The notes below the pieces were generated by a model that worked only from the letters and a program-made list of their open reading frames with translations, was not told the DNA's origin and made no database searches. A stretch of DNA of 64,000 nucleotides. It comes from Methanococcoides sp052057775 (lineage in GTDB: Archaea; Halobacteriota; Methanosarcinia; Methanosarcinales; Methanosarcinaceae). Shown here in pieces: positions 1 through 8,777 of the stretch. A program made the position numbers and the translations under genes. Numbering within the stretch: the stretch's first letter is position 1; each line of letters begins with the position of its first letter. The stretch covers positions 558,001 through 622,000 of the forward strand of contig NZ_CP195121.1 in assembly GCF_052057775.1 (NCBI RefSeq), read 5' to 3'.

Positions 1-567
1 ATATTCTATCAGTTCACCTGCATCAGAACCGGTCCTCAGGAGCGGGGAACCACAACATACCTCATCAGGAAGTATTGTGACATCAAGTCCGCTGATCAGG
101 TCATAGGTCTTAAGGACGGTATCCTGATAGCGATAGGATCCAAGGCAGCCTACAAAGTAAACATTTTCGGCATGCTCAGGCACATCCCTTTTCTCCCTGA
201 GCCAGCCAAGCCTGGAACCTTTCTCATTCATCGGGTTACCCGTGGAAAGCGTGTTCTCACGAAGTTCCTGCTGGGCCTTTGTATCAGCTCCGCTTTCCAC
301 GAGCTCATGCCTTATTTTCTCAAAAACATCAGGTGGAACTGCTCCTGCGGGACACATCTCCTCGCACATACCGCAGGTGGTACAGGTATTGATGCAATCA
401 ATTATGTCCTCATCAAGGCCCATCCCTTCAGAGATCCCCTTTGCGATCATCATGCGGCCCCTGGTACTGTATGATTCCCAGCCGAGCTCTTCAAATATCG
501 GACAGACCGAGCGGCACGTTCCACAACGCACACATTTGAGTATTGACCTTAACTGCTCTTCTTCCAT
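1..567 (-). CDS. Fe-S subunit of a glycolate/lactate-type dehydrogenase (partial, C-terminus off window)
   Basis: The first 189 residues are visible and the 3' end runs off the left edge. The start ATG at 567 follows the stop of the FAD-subunit gene by two bases, so the two are co-transcribed and probably translationally coupled. Two ferredoxin-type cysteine clusters are seen near the N-terminus (CVRCGTCRSVCP, then CTTCGMCEEMCP), followed by the first CCG-type cysteine motif (VCCGSPLL). This is the GlcF/HdrD-like iron-sulfur subunit architecture that passes electrons from a flavin dehydrogenase to a carrier. The family and partner are clear; the 2-hydroxyacid substrate is not readable from sequence. 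Confidence 0.85.
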   Translation of the reverse strand, partial: MEEEQLRSILKCVRCGTCRSVCPIFEELGWESYSTRGRMMIAKGISEGMGLDEDIIDCINTCTTCGMCEEMCPAGAVPPDVFEKIRHELVESGADTKAQQELRENTLSTGNPMNEKGSRLGWLREKRDVPEHAENVYFVGCLGSYRYQDTVLKTYDLISGLDVTILPDEVCCGSPLLRTGSDAGELIEY

Positions 568-569
568 GG

Positions 570-1940
570 TCACAACCCCATCTTTCCCGGATTCAGTATT
601 CCCCGGGGGTCAAGTGCCCTCTTGATAGTTCTCATAACAGCCATCGAAGTTGGATGCTCCAGCTCCATATAGCTCTCGCGCGCCTTTCCCACACCATGTT
701 CGGCACTCACAGTACCTCCAAGCTCAATGGCATACCTGTATATCCTGTCAGCAACAGTATTGACCGTCTCCATTCCTTTTTCATCCAGCATATCTATCGT
801 CATACCTGTGTGAAGGTTGCCATCACCGATATGCCCGTATGTCATTATAGGGATCCCGAACTCCTCTGAAAGCGAGTGTACATATTCCAGCATTCCCGGC
901 AGTTCCTTGATAGGAACGCCGATGTCCTCTCCCACATATACGCGGGAACGTTTCGGATCGATTCTTGATATGGCAGCACCCACGAGCCGACGGGCCTTCC
1001 ACAAACGAGCGCTCTCGTCTGCAGTTGAGGCAACACTTATCTCAGAGGCCAGCCTGGAACATACCTGTCCTACGGTCTCAGCCTCTTCCTTCACAGTATT
1101 TTCCATACCATCTACCTCTATCAGCAGTATGGCCCCTGCATCAGGAAGCTCCACACTCGGATCATATCTCCTTAAGGTCTCAATTGCAGTGCTGTCGAGG
1201 ATCTCACAGGCCGAAGGAATTATTCCCGCTGAGAGTATCTTCACCACAGCTCTGCCTGCAAGGGTTGTAGTCTCAAAGGAAGCCAGGATCACACTGCGTG
1301 CCCTGGGAAGCGGATGCAACCTGAGAATCGCCTGGGTGATTATACCAAGTGTACCTTCCGAGCCGACCATAAGATCAGTCAGGTCATAGCCGGATGCGGT
1401 CTTGAGAGTTCTTGAACCTGTACGAACCACCTTACCGTCTGCCATGACCACCTCAAGGTCAAGTACATAGTTCCTTGTGGTGCCGTATTTTACACATCGC
1501 ATCCCGCTTCCGTTATTTGCCATGAGCCCGCCAATGGTGCACATTGCAGTGCTCCCGGGGTCAGGAGGGAAGAAAAAGCCATAGGGAGAGAGTGCCTGGT
1601 TCAGTTTCTCATGTACAACTCCCGGTTCCACGGTCACCTGGAGGTTATCAATATCGATGTCAACGATCCGGTCCATTGAGGACAGATCAAGCACAATACC
1701 TCCATTGACGGGAACAGCACCTCCGCAGAGACCGGAGCCCGCACCTCTGGGGATCACAGGAAGCCCAAGCTCAGCTGCCAGCCTGACAACATCTGCGACC
1801 TGTTCAGTGTTCCGGGGACGGACAACGGCATCAGCTTTCCCTTTTACCTGGGAGGCATCAAAAGAATAACAATAAAGCTCTGAGGACCTTGTTGAGACAT
1901 TGTTCTCCCCGACGATCCTCTCAAGCTGTTCTTTGAGCAT
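570..1940 (-). CDS. FAD-linked oxidase, GlcD/D-lactate dehydrogenase family
   Basis: This 456-residue protein is the usual GlcD length. The N-terminal half has the FAD-binding type 4 domain (PRGAGSGLCGG near residue 65, GGLMANNGSGM near residue 140). The C-terminal FAD-oxidase domain carries HIGDGNLH and SAEHGVGKAR. Family members oxidise 2-hydroxyacids such as glycolate or D-lactate. Together with the downstream Fe-S subunit it should form a cytoplasmic or membrane-associated dehydrogenase complex. A TATA-like stretch lies just upstream of the ATG and the gene diverges from arcS. The substrate is inferred only from the family; 2-hydroxyglutarate would also be possible. Confidence 0.88.
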   Translation of the reverse strand: MLKEQLERIVGENNVSTRSSELYCYSFDASQVKGKADAVVRPRNTEQVADVVRLAAELGLPVIPRGAGSGLCGGAVPVNGGIVLDLSSMDRIVDIDIDNLQVTVEPGVVHEKLNQALSPYGFFFPPDPGSTAMCTIGGLMANNGSGMRCVKYGTTRNYVLDLEVVMADGKVVRTGSRTLKTASGYDLTDLMVGSEGTLGIITQAILRLHPLPRARSVILASFETTTLAGRAVVKILSAGIIPSACEILDSTAIETLRRYDPSVELPDAGAILLIEVDGMENTVKEEAETVGQVCSRLASEISVASTADESARLWKARRLVGAAISRIDPKRSRVYVGEDIGVPIKELPGMLEYVHSLSEEFGIPIMTYGHIGDGNLHTGMTIDMLDEKGMETVNTVADRIYRYAIELGGTVSAEHGVGKARESYMELEHPTSMAVMRTIKRALDPRGILNPGKMGL

Positions 1941-2036
1941 TGATATATACTCAACCTTTTTCGAAATAAACGTTTGGGTATTTCAGGCGGGTCCGGTAGA
2001 AAAGATTTACATCTACCTTAAGCATATTAGGGACAC

Positions 2037-3884
2037 ATGACATCATATTTTGAGGTAGAACAGCGGGATGGTGCTGCCCGTATTGGAAAAATGATCCTTT
2101 CAACACCTGTAAGGACACCATACATACTTGACACAGCATCACTTAAAGATCCGGCAGGCCCTGTGGCAGATGCCGGTTCCATGTGGGAACTTTCCACAGA
2201 AGATGCTATGGAGAACATCCGGAAGATACGCGAAATTTCCGGCGATGACGTTATAATCATCCTGCCACACCAGAACATCACACCTGACGTTCCTGATGAC
2301 GTGGCAGAGACTATCGCAAAGAAGAACGAGGTTGAATGCGAAGGTCCTGTGGGGCGCATCTACCGTCATGGACAGGAAGCAAAGAAGGCTGACCTTTATG
2401 TAATGGAAGGCGCAGGATCCTTCGATGGCAATGCAAGGAAATTCCTGGAAAGGATCATTGAGATAAGGGAAAACGCAGCGCCTGATACTGCCCTCTATGT
2501 CCCGAACCTCTGCACTCCTGCAAATGCTGCCACACTCATCTATCTTGGTGTCGATATCGTGGACAACACCCGTGCCGTTGTAGCAGGGTACAATGACATT
2601 TACCTGACAACCTCAGGAAACTACTTTGTGGATTCCATGAACGAGCTCCCATGCAGGTGTGACGCCTGTGCACCGATCACACTGGAATTACTTAAAGAAC
2701 TGCCAAAAGCAGAACGTGCGAGAATACTGACAAAACACAACTGCAACATGCTTGAAGCAGAGATAGCACTTACAAGGGAAAGGATACGCTCAGGCAACCT
2801 GCGTGAATACGTTGAAGGCCAGTGCCGCACAGAACCCTGGCTTGCAGCTCTCCTGAGGCTTGCCGATGACCAGTATGACTACATGGAAGAGCATGCGCCA
2901 CTTGCCCGCTCCAACCAGTTGCTTGCAACAACTTCCGAATCAATGACAAGAGCTGAGATAGTCCGCTTTGCCAGAAGGATACAGGAAAGATACACTCCAC
3001 CGGAAACCGATATTCTTGTCCTGCTGCCCTGCTCTGCCAAGAAGCCATATTCTATTTCCAATTCACATGCCAGATTCATAAAAGCACTTGGAAAGAACCG
3101 CAGGTATGTCCATGAAGTGATAATCACATCTCCTCTTGGCATCGTTCCAAGGGAGATCGAGATCACCTATCCGGCAGCCCATTATGATACAGTGGTAACC
3201 GGATACTGGGATGCGGAAGAGATCAAATGGGTATCCTCATGCCTCTCCGAGTACCTTTCAAAGAACAAATATTCACACATCATAGCCCATGTGGAAGAAG
3301 CCTACAGGGAGATCTGTGAGATCGTCTCAAAGGAACTTGGAATTGAGATCATCTATACAAGTACAGGCAATGTGACCTCCCATGAATCCCTGGACAAACT
3401 GAAGAACACACTTTCAGAAATTGTTTCAGTCGGGGAGTTCAGGCAGAACAAACCAAGAAGCGACCTTATGCGCGCAATCGCAGACTACCAGTTCGGCAAG
3501 GGTGCAGGAGAATTGCTTGTTCCGGAAAAAGCAAAGATAAAGGCACCATTCCCCAAACATCAGGTATTCATGGAAAAGAAACAGATAGCCACTCTTATCC
3601 CGCAGTACGGGACACTGGCACTTACAATCGATGGAACCCGCCTGCTTGCCGCATCGGATAAGTTCAAAGACTACACCGTAACGATCGATGACTTCCTCCC
3701 CAGAGGATCATTGCTTGCACCTGGGGTCATTGCAGCCGGTGAAAATATTCGTCCCGGTGACGAGGTGATAGTGACCGGAAGCAAGGCAATAGGAGTAGGT
3801 CGTGCCATGATGAACGGAAAGGAGATGGTCGCCTCCACAAGGGGAATAGCAGTTGATCTTCGTCATATAAAAAAGGCTGATTAA
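2037..3884 (+). CDS. arcS: Archaeosine synthase ArcS (TgtA2 type)
   Basis: ArcS converts preQ0 at position 15 of tRNA to archaeosine. The 615-residue protein has a TGT-like N-terminal half with a zinc-site motif CRCDAC (residues 206-211). The ArcS-specific signature PCSAKKPYS, followed by SNSHARF, is at 331-346. A PUA RNA-binding domain occupies roughly the last 80 residues. The PC-x3-KPYS-x2-S-x2-H signature separates ArcS from the transglycosylase TgtA. The gene is monocistronic: it diverges from the flavin dehydrogenase operon and is followed by a hairpin and T-run. Confidence 0.93.
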   Translation: MTSYFEVEQRDGAARIGKMILSTPVRTPYILDTASLKDPAGPVADAGSMWELSTEDAMENIRKIREISGDDVIIILPHQNITPDVPDDVAETIAKKNEVECEGPVGRIYRHGQEAKKADLYVMEGAGSFDGNARKFLERIIEIRENAAPDTALYVPNLCTPANAATLIYLGVDIVDNTRAVVAGYNDIYLTTSGNYFVDSMNELPCRCDACAPITLELLKELPKAERARILTKHNCNMLEAEIALTRERIRSGNLREYVEGQCRTEPWLAALLRLADDQYDYMEEHAPLARSNQLLATTSESMTRAEIVRFARRIQERYTPPETDILVLLPCSAKKPYSISNSHARFIKALGKNRRYVHEVIITSPLGIVPREIEITYPAAHYDTVVTGYWDAEEIKWVSSCLSEYLSKNKYSHIIAHVEEAYREICEIVSKELGIEIIYTSTGNVTSHESLDKLKNTLSEIVSVGEFRQNKPRSDLMRAIADYQFGKGAGELLVPEKAKIKAPFPKHQVFMEKKQIATLIPQYGTLALTIDGTRLLAASDKFKDYTVTIDDFLPRGSLLAPGVIAAGENIRPGDEVIVTGSKAIGVGRAMMNGKEMVASTRGIAVDLRHIKKAD

Positions 3885-3885
3885 G

Positions 3886-3917
3886 TTAAAGATTGAACTT
3901 TAAAGCCCTTTTTTTCT
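3886..3917 (+). terminator. Terminator after arcS
   Basis: A short inverted repeat, TTAAAG (3886-3891) and CTTTAA (3898-3903), is followed closely by a long T-rich run. The stem is AT-rich, so the T-run probably does most of the work, as is usual for archaeal termination. Confidence 0.5.
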
Positions 3918-3974
3918 TTTATTTACCTCTTTTCTTCAATATTCTTTTTAACAAAAAGGACAATATAATCACTG

Positions 3975-4493
3975 ATGATCATCAGAAAGTTCGAACCCTA
4001 TGATTTTGAAGGAGTTCTGAACATTGAAATGGAAGCTTTTACGGAACATAACCCCTTCGTCTATATGAATTTCTATGAGATGAGCAATGAAGGGTTCTTT
4101 GTTGCCTCTGTAAATGATCTCATTGTGGGTTTTGTTATGGGATACCAGTCCGCATTTAACGAAGGCCGGATCTTTTCACTGGCAGTTAAGAGAGAGTATC
4201 AGGGAATAGGAATAGGAAGCCAGCTCATGGCAACTATAATTAACGTTTTCCTTCAGCAGGGATTGAGGTCTGCCATCCTGGAGGTCAGAGCCAGCAACCA
4301 TATAGCAAGAAAGCTATATCGTGACCTGGGCTTCATTGAGTGCTGGGTGGAACAGGGATATTATTCGGATGGAGAGAACGGCATAATCATGAAGAAGCAG
4401 CTTTCTCCTTTGTACAGGTCCGGAAATATATCAGACTTATCTTTAAAGATATCTTTTAAGCCTGATGGGATCGGGATGCTCGACAGAATTTAA
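3975..4493 (+). CDS. GNAT family N-acetyltransferase (RimI-like)
   Basis: This 172-residue protein has a GNAT fold. The acetyl-CoA pyrophosphate-binding motif is EYQGIGIGSQLM near residues 75-86, and the late-strand motif NHIARKLYRDLGF is near residues 110-122. The latter is typical of RimI-like protein N-terminal acetyltransferases. The last 30 or so residues after the core have no recognisable motif. There is no clear Shine-Dalgarno before the ATG. The 3' end overlaps the convergent UPF0058 gene by four bases, so both genes end at the same site. The acetylated substrate cannot be told. Confidence 0.8.
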   Translation: MIIRKFEPYDFEGVLNIEMEAFTEHNPFVYMNFYEMSNEGFFVASVNDLIVGFVMGYQSAFNEGRIFSLAVKREYQGIGIGSQLMATIINVFLQQGLRSAILEVRASNHIARKLYRDLGFIECWVEQGYYSDGENGIIMKKQLSPLYRSGNISDLSLKISFKPDGIGMLDRI

Positions 4494-4777
4494 TTGTTAT
4501 TCCTGGAAGTGTTCCTGCTGGTACGTTTTGCAAATTCCTCCATTCTGGCGGAGGTCCTGCCAACACCTGAAAGCTCATCTTCTGCTATTATTGAGGCAAG
4601 GTGATTCCCGAGTACAAATATAGCATGTTTGTGCTCTGCCTTGCTTCGATGGATGTGCACAGGGCTTATGGCAAGAGATTGGTATTCAGAGAAGTCATGA
4701 TCAATGTCCTGGGTTTCCAGATGTCTCTTTATTTGAGCCAGCAATGTATGCAATTGAATCAATTCATCTTTGTGCAT
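4490..4777 (-). CDS. UPF0058 family protein
   Basis: This 95-residue protein matches the archaeal UPF0058 pattern: an N-terminal KDELIQLHTLLAQIK helix, a central SPVHIHRSKAEHKHAIF segment with clustered histidines, and then LGNHLAS. It is widespread in euryarchaea and has no established function; the histidines suggest metal binding, which is inference. The C-terminal tail is rich in Arg, Ser and Asn. The gene is monocistronic and converges with the acetyltransferase. Confidence 0.75.
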   Translation of the reverse strand: MHKDELIQLHTLLAQIKRHLETQDIDHDFSEYQSLAISPVHIHRSKAEHKHAIFVLGNHLASIIAEDELSGVGRTSARMEEFAKRTSRNTSRNNN

Positions 4778-4939
4778 GGTTTTAATCCATATTCATTTTT
4801 ATTCGATACAGCACTAACTAGCCAAGAGCTGCATTATAATAGATTAAAGACTCAAATAAAACGGTTTTTCGCGGAAATGCCTTTCCGAGTCATAATATAA
4901 GCTTTTTTCGATTTAATTTTTATGAATAATAATGCACAA

Positions 4940-4989
4940 TGGTGGGAAAATGAAAAAAGAAAAAGTGAGTAAAGGGGGATCTCCCCCTT
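4940..4989 (-). terminator. Terminator downstream of dnaG
   Basis: A perfect 7-bp GC-rich hairpin lies eight bases beyond the dnaG stop: AAGGGGG at 4972-4978 and CCCCCTT at 4983-4989, with loop ATCT. On the minus strand it is followed by a T-rich tract (complement of 4940-4967). Confidence 0.7.
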
Positions 4990-4996
4990 AAGAAGA

Positions 4997-6361
4997 TCAG
5001 AAATCTGCAGCTGTCAGTACATTGACGGTTGCCGGGCTCTTGGCAATATTACCTTTCTTCACACCAATAAGGTTCTCGATCCCTTTATCTGATGCAATGT
5101 CAAGGATGCGCTGTGTGACCACACCATCAAAAACAACACTCTTGATATCATCCTCTGTTTCTTTCAGAGTGTTGACAAGATCGCGCACTGCTGTCTCTTC
5201 AACTACATTGTCCTTAGAGTCAAGGAGCCTGGCTCCAAGAGTGCCAATAAGTTCATCGGAATGTGGTTTGAACCTGCGTGCCTGTGGTGAAAGCTTAGCA
5301 GGTTTGGTCTCTTCTACCTGTTTAGCGGGTTTGACCTGCCTTGCCTGCTTAACGGGTTTGCCCTCTCTTACCTGCTTAGGCTCTTCTTCTGAGCGAATTA
5401 CCTTCTTTTCTGTCTTCTGTGCCGCATCAGATGGCCTTGAAACTTCACCTACGACCCTTTCCTTACGCTTAGGGAGACGGGATATCCTTCCTGCCTTGGC
5501 CGGCTTTTCCTCCTTGGAGGGTTTCTCTCCCTTTATGCTGTAGTTTTCGAGAACCTGCTCCACAGGTACCTTCTGCCTGAGAGCACGTACGATCTCCCTC
5601 TGAACAAGGTCCTCCACACTCTTTCCGTCAGGTGCACGTGCAACATAATCAATATCTGCAACCTGCAAAAGCTCCTTGATGATGAGCTTTCCTCCACGGT
5701 CACCATCGGTGAATGCGGTTACTGTCTTCTTCTTTGTAAGCTCGGCAACTTCAGGAGGAACATTTGTACCGCCAACACAGATAGTGTTCTTGATACCGTA
5801 TCTCAGGAGGTTGAGCACATCTGCCCTGCCCTCTACGACAATAATGGCATCTGAATCGAACACATTAGGACCACAGGGTATCTTGTTCTTACCATAGTAC
5901 TGCATCTCTTCGATACGTACTGACTGGCGTACCTCATCTGCGATCTCTTGTGACTCAGGAAGGTTCTCATCGAACATGTCGGTAAGAATGTACTTTGCGC
6001 GCTCAATGATCTGTTTCCTCTTGGTCGCACGAACATCCTCGACCTGTGTTACCTCGATCTTTGCAGTGCATGGTCCCACCCTGTCGATGGTCTCAAGGGA
6101 AGCTGCAAGTATTGATGTCTCGACCCTGTCAAGGCTGGATGGAATGAAGATATTACCTTTGGTCTTGCCACCCTTTGCAGTTACTGAGACCTCAATACGA
6201 CCTATACGGCCTGTCTTCTGGAGGTCACGTAGATCAAGGTCTGAACCCAGCAGACCCTCGGTCTGGCCGAAGATCGCTCCCACTATATCCGGGCGCTCGA
6301 TTATCCCGTCAGCATTGATCTTTGAATGAATGATATATTTAGTTGTATCAGCATTTTGCAT
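4997..6361 (-). CDS. dnaG: Archaeal DnaG-type primase / exosome subunit
   Basis: This 454-residue protein has a central Toprim domain with VVEGRAD (catalytic Glu177) and FTDGDRGG (Asp219 and Asp221). An N-terminal archaeal DnaG domain and a C-terminal DnaG domain flank it. Archaeal DnaG is mainly known as a subunit of the RNA exosome with weak primase activity. The start at 6361 is chosen because GGAG lies seven bases upstream and the protein then begins MQNADTTKY, as family members do; an in-frame extension to 6430 exists. Between the Toprim and C-terminal domains (about residues 285-375) there is a long Lys/Pro-rich linker with KPxKQ repeats. A GC-rich hairpin terminates the gene. Confidence 0.93.
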   Translation of the reverse strand: MQNADTTKYIIHSKINADGIIERPDIVGAIFGQTEGLLGSDLDLRDLQKTGRIGRIEVSVTAKGGKTKGNIFIPSSLDRVETSILAASLETIDRVGPCTAKIEVTQVEDVRATKRKQIIERAKYILTDMFDENLPESQEIADEVRQSVRIEEMQYYGKNKIPCGPNVFDSDAIIVVEGRADVLNLLRYGIKNTICVGGTNVPPEVAELTKKKTVTAFTDGDRGGKLIIKELLQVADIDYVARAPDGKSVEDLVQREIVRALRQKVPVEQVLENYSIKGEKPSKEEKPAKAGRISRLPKRKERVVGEVSRPSDAAQKTEKKVIRSEEEPKQVREGKPVKQARQVKPAKQVEETKPAKLSPQARRFKPHSDELIGTLGARLLDSKDNVVEETAVRDLVNTLKETEDDIKSVVFDGVVTQRILDIASDKGIENLIGVKKGNIAKSPATVNVLTAADF

Positions 6362-6663
6362 ATGTAAGTCTCCGTTTGTTATGATTATATTGCCTCTATG
6401 GCATTGTTCGAATTTGTAACAGAACAACAAAAACAGAATCGATCAGTCATAAAACAAACACAGGAATTCAAAGGAGCAGGGAAAGAACTTATCGGCTACT
6501 GATATCCGGATCATGTGGTTGCTTGTTCTAAGCACCCCCCTTTTAAGGAAATTCCCTATTGTTCAAACTAGCTAGTAAAGTATTGACTATCCGGATAATT
6601 CACAGGCCTGAAGCCCTATACGGCTGGCAAAGGAACTACATTATCATTATCAACATGTAGTGG

Positions 6664-6673
6664 CCTATATAAG
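6664..6673 (+). promoter_or_regulatory. TATA-like element of the putative small RNA
   Basis: CCTATATAAG is a strong match to the archaeal TATA box, in a region with no adjacent plus-strand protein gene. It would place a transcription start near 6695. Confidence 0.4.
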
Positions 6674-6694
6674 TGAACGTTCCGGCATTATTTA

Positions 6695-6919
6695 CTTTGA
6701 AACGTTTGAACATTTATGGAACAATAGATGCTGGATCTAAGATGCCGGTAGGTCCAATTCCAATAATATATGAATGAAACCTGGTCTTTAGATAACTCCC
6801 TATGTTTGTATTATGTGATGTGGCGCACTACTTTTCCAATAGTGAAACCAAAGTGTGATTCAGATTATATTTTGATGATCTGCTTACCCCCATTGGATAA
6901 ATCACCCAATGGGATTTTT
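6695..6919 (+). ncRNA. Candidate small RNA
   Basis: This is inferred from a promoter-terminator pair only. The TATA box at 6664-6673 predicts a start near 6695, and a hairpin plus T-run closes at 6919. Within it are a CACTA/TAGTG hairpin (about 6826-6844) and an inverted pair CCGGCAT (6682-6688, just before the predicted start) and ATGCCGG (6742-6748). No known RNA family (RNase P, SRP, tRNA) is recognised. It has not been shown to be transcribed. Confidence 0.25.
6889..6919 (+). terminator. Hairpin with T-run
   Basis: A perfect 8-bp stem, CCCATTGG (6889-6896) and CCAATGGG (6906-6913), is followed by A and five Ts (6915-6919). It lies far from any plus-strand protein gene end, which suggests a non-coding transcript upstream. 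Confidence 0.5.
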
Positions 6920-7212
6920 GATAAACCAATTAAATTTTAGTTATGATGTGATCTTGCTTCGATCACAATAGACTAATTAGTTCTTACACTTTAATAACCT
7001 TGTGGTTTTTACAATATTCCGGAATTCCCCCGCACCACGATTTAAGAATAAGCAAAGATAGGTCATCTGAAATAAAAGGACAATATATAAATATAAATTG
7101 TTTTGATATCTCCTTCAGGAGAGCTACATACTTAAGCCACCCGGAAGTTGATAAAAATTCCCAATGTCCTTTGTACCAACAGCTATATATAGAATAATAA
7201 TGTAGGGCATTT

Positions 7213-7272
7213 GACGAGCGGGACACATTATTTTTGCTACAATAACCCCCCCACTCCCCAAACTCGCTCGTC
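7213..7272. repeat. Inverted repeat of unknown role
   Basis: GACGAGCG (7213-7220) and CGCTCGTC (7265-7272) are perfect 8-bp inverted copies. They enclose 44 nt that include a run of seven Cs. A TATA-like site sits about 25 bases upstream. It could be the stem of a small structured RNA or a 5' leader element of the flavoprotein gene. Confidence 0.35.
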
Positions 7273-7383
7273 GATCAACTTCATTTTTCATAATTTTCAT
7301 ACAAAACCCACCCTATAGAATCCTAAAGCTATTCTTTTCCTACCATCTCTGAACCGTTAGTCGGGGCTATGTACAAAAGCCTA

Positions 7384-7400
7384 TTAAGCAGACTGCTTAA
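7384..7400. promoter_or_regulatory. Palindrome next to the flavoprotein start (candidate operator)
   Basis: TTAAGCAG-A-CTGCTTAA is a perfect 8+1+8 palindrome ending nine bases before the ATG at 7410. Its place between promoter and start codon suits a repressor site, but no regulator is known. Confidence 0.4.
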
Positions 7401-7409
7401 ATTATCTTT

Positions 7410-8777
7410 ATGAAAGATATCCAAAAATATGATGTTGTCATCCTCGGAGGAGGGGCAACCGGAATGGCAGTGGCAACACATGTTAGACGATGCCGTGACC
7501 TTTCTGTAATTGTCATCTCAAAGGACAGTCATGTGTCCTACAGCGAATGTGGAATACCTTTCAAGCTTGCAGGCAAGATACAGGATTTTGATTCCCTTAT
7601 TGTAAGGACCCCGGATTTCTTTGATAAAATGAGAATAGACATCCTGCTTGAAACAGAAGCCATGAAAATAGACCTTTTTAAAAAGGAGATCGATCTGAAG
7701 GACAGGGAAATAGCTTTTGACAGGCTGGTCATCGCCACCGGAGGAAAACACCGCATTCCCTCAAACCTTCAGCAATCCCTTGATCTGAAAGGAGTGTTCA
7801 CCTTGCAGACACTTTCCGACGGAATGAAGATAGAAAGTGCACTCCTGTCTGCCGAAAATGTGGTGATAATAGGTGCCGGTGCTATCGGTGTGGAGGTAGC
7901 TGCAGGAATAGCAAAGCGTGGTATAGGTACGACACTGATAAATCGGAGCACTTCGGTACTTTCACGTCTTATCGATAATGACATGTCAGAGATCGTCAGG
8001 GAACATCTCACCTCCATTGGTGTCAAACTCATCACAGGAGAGTTTCCGGAAAGAATAGGAGGTCAGGAGAAGGTAGAAAATGTCATCCTTTCAGGAAAAA
8101 AGCTCCCTGCAGATGTGGTTATCATCAGTACGGGCATAGTTCCGGAAACGGGACTTGCAAGGAAGGCAGGCATTTCAACCGGGGAGCTGGGAGGAATCGT
8201 TATCAATGACCACCTTCAGGCCAGGATCGGTGACGAGTTCTCAACAGATGTCTTTGCCGGAGGGGACTGCTGTGAAGTGACAGATCTTGTCACTTCGAAG
8301 AAGAGCCTGATGCAACTGGCACCTGTAGCAAGGCGCATGGCCACCGTAATAGCCGATAACATCTGTGACAAAGATACAGTCTTGGGACCACTTCTGGGCC
8401 CCAGTGTCTATGTGGCAGGTGATCTCCTGATAGGTTCTGTAGGGCTCACATCCAGGAAAGCGAAGGCAGAGGCCATGACCATAGTTACAGGTTATGCCAC
8501 AGGGGTCACGCATTCCACCATCTTTCCGAATAGCAGTGACATCCATATCAAGCTTCTTTTCAGGGAGAGATACCTTGCGGGTGCACAGGTCATAGGAAAT
8601 ACCGGGGTCAAAGAGCGTATCGATAGCCTTGCCTTTATGATAAAGAAGAAGACCACCGTTGACGAGATGTTTACAATGGAAACATGTTATGCTCCACCGG
8701 TAGGAACCGTTGTGGACCCGCTTTTCTATGCTGTTAAGGATGCTTACAGGAATATGAAAAAGGAGAAAGAGAAATGA
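7410..8777 (+). CDS. FAD-dependent pyridine nucleotide-disulfide oxidoreductase (CoA-disulfide reductase/NADH oxidase family)
   Basis: This 455-residue protein has an N-terminal FAD motif (VVILGGGATGMA, residues 9-20) and an NAD(P)H motif (VVIIGAGAIGVEVA, about 150-163). A second FAD contact is DVFAGGDC. The single redox cysteine is Cys47 in YSECGIPF, as in CoA-disulfide reductases, NADH oxidases and polysulfide reductases (COG0446), not the paired Cys of thioredoxin-type enzymes. It probably reduces a disulfide, polysulfide or oxygen in the cytoplasm. A palindrome lies just upstream of the start. The last four bases overlap rtcA (ATGA), so the two are translationally coupled despite having no obvious link. 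Confidence 0.85.
   Translation: MKDIQKYDVVILGGGATGMAVATHVRRCRDLSVIVISKDSHVSYSECGIPFKLAGKIQDFDSLIVRTPDFFDKMRIDILLETEAMKIDLFKKEIDLKDREIAFDRLVIATGGKHRIPSNLQQSLDLKGVFTLQTLSDGMKIESALLSAENVVIIGAGAIGVEVAAGIAKRGIGTTLINRSTSVLSRLIDNDMSEIVREHLTSIGVKLITGEFPERIGGQEKVENVILSGKKLPADVVIISTGIVPETGLARKAGISTGELGGIVINDHLQARIGDEFSTDVFAGGDCCEVTDLVTSKKSLMQLAPVARRMATVIADNICDKDTVLGPLLGPSVYVAGDLLIGSVGLTSRKAKAEAMTIVTGYATGVTHSTIFPNSSDIHIKLLFRERYLAGAQVIGNTGVKERIDSLAFMIKKKTTVDEMFTMETCYAPPVGTVVDPLFYAVKDAYRNMKKEKEK

Larger units (their letters stand above)
6362..7409. other. Gene-poor intergenic stretch (about 1 kb)
   Basis: No convincing protein gene is visible. The stretch holds the dnaG promoter side, a TATA-like element (6664-6673) followed about 220 nt later by a hairpin/T-run, and two further TATA-like sites (about 7083-7097 and 7185-7193). 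It also holds an inverted repeat (7213-7272) and a palindrome next to the flavoprotein start (7384-7400). Two overlapping opposite-strand ORFs of 65 and 80 codons (about 6984-7226) have no recognisable motif and are not called. Confidence 0.6.

Noticed and set aside
6984..7226. Overlapping 65- and 80-codon ORFs on both strands
   Set aside because: AT-rich, without motif or ribosome site; they fall on TATA-like sequences and an inverted repeat, so they look like chance ORFs.
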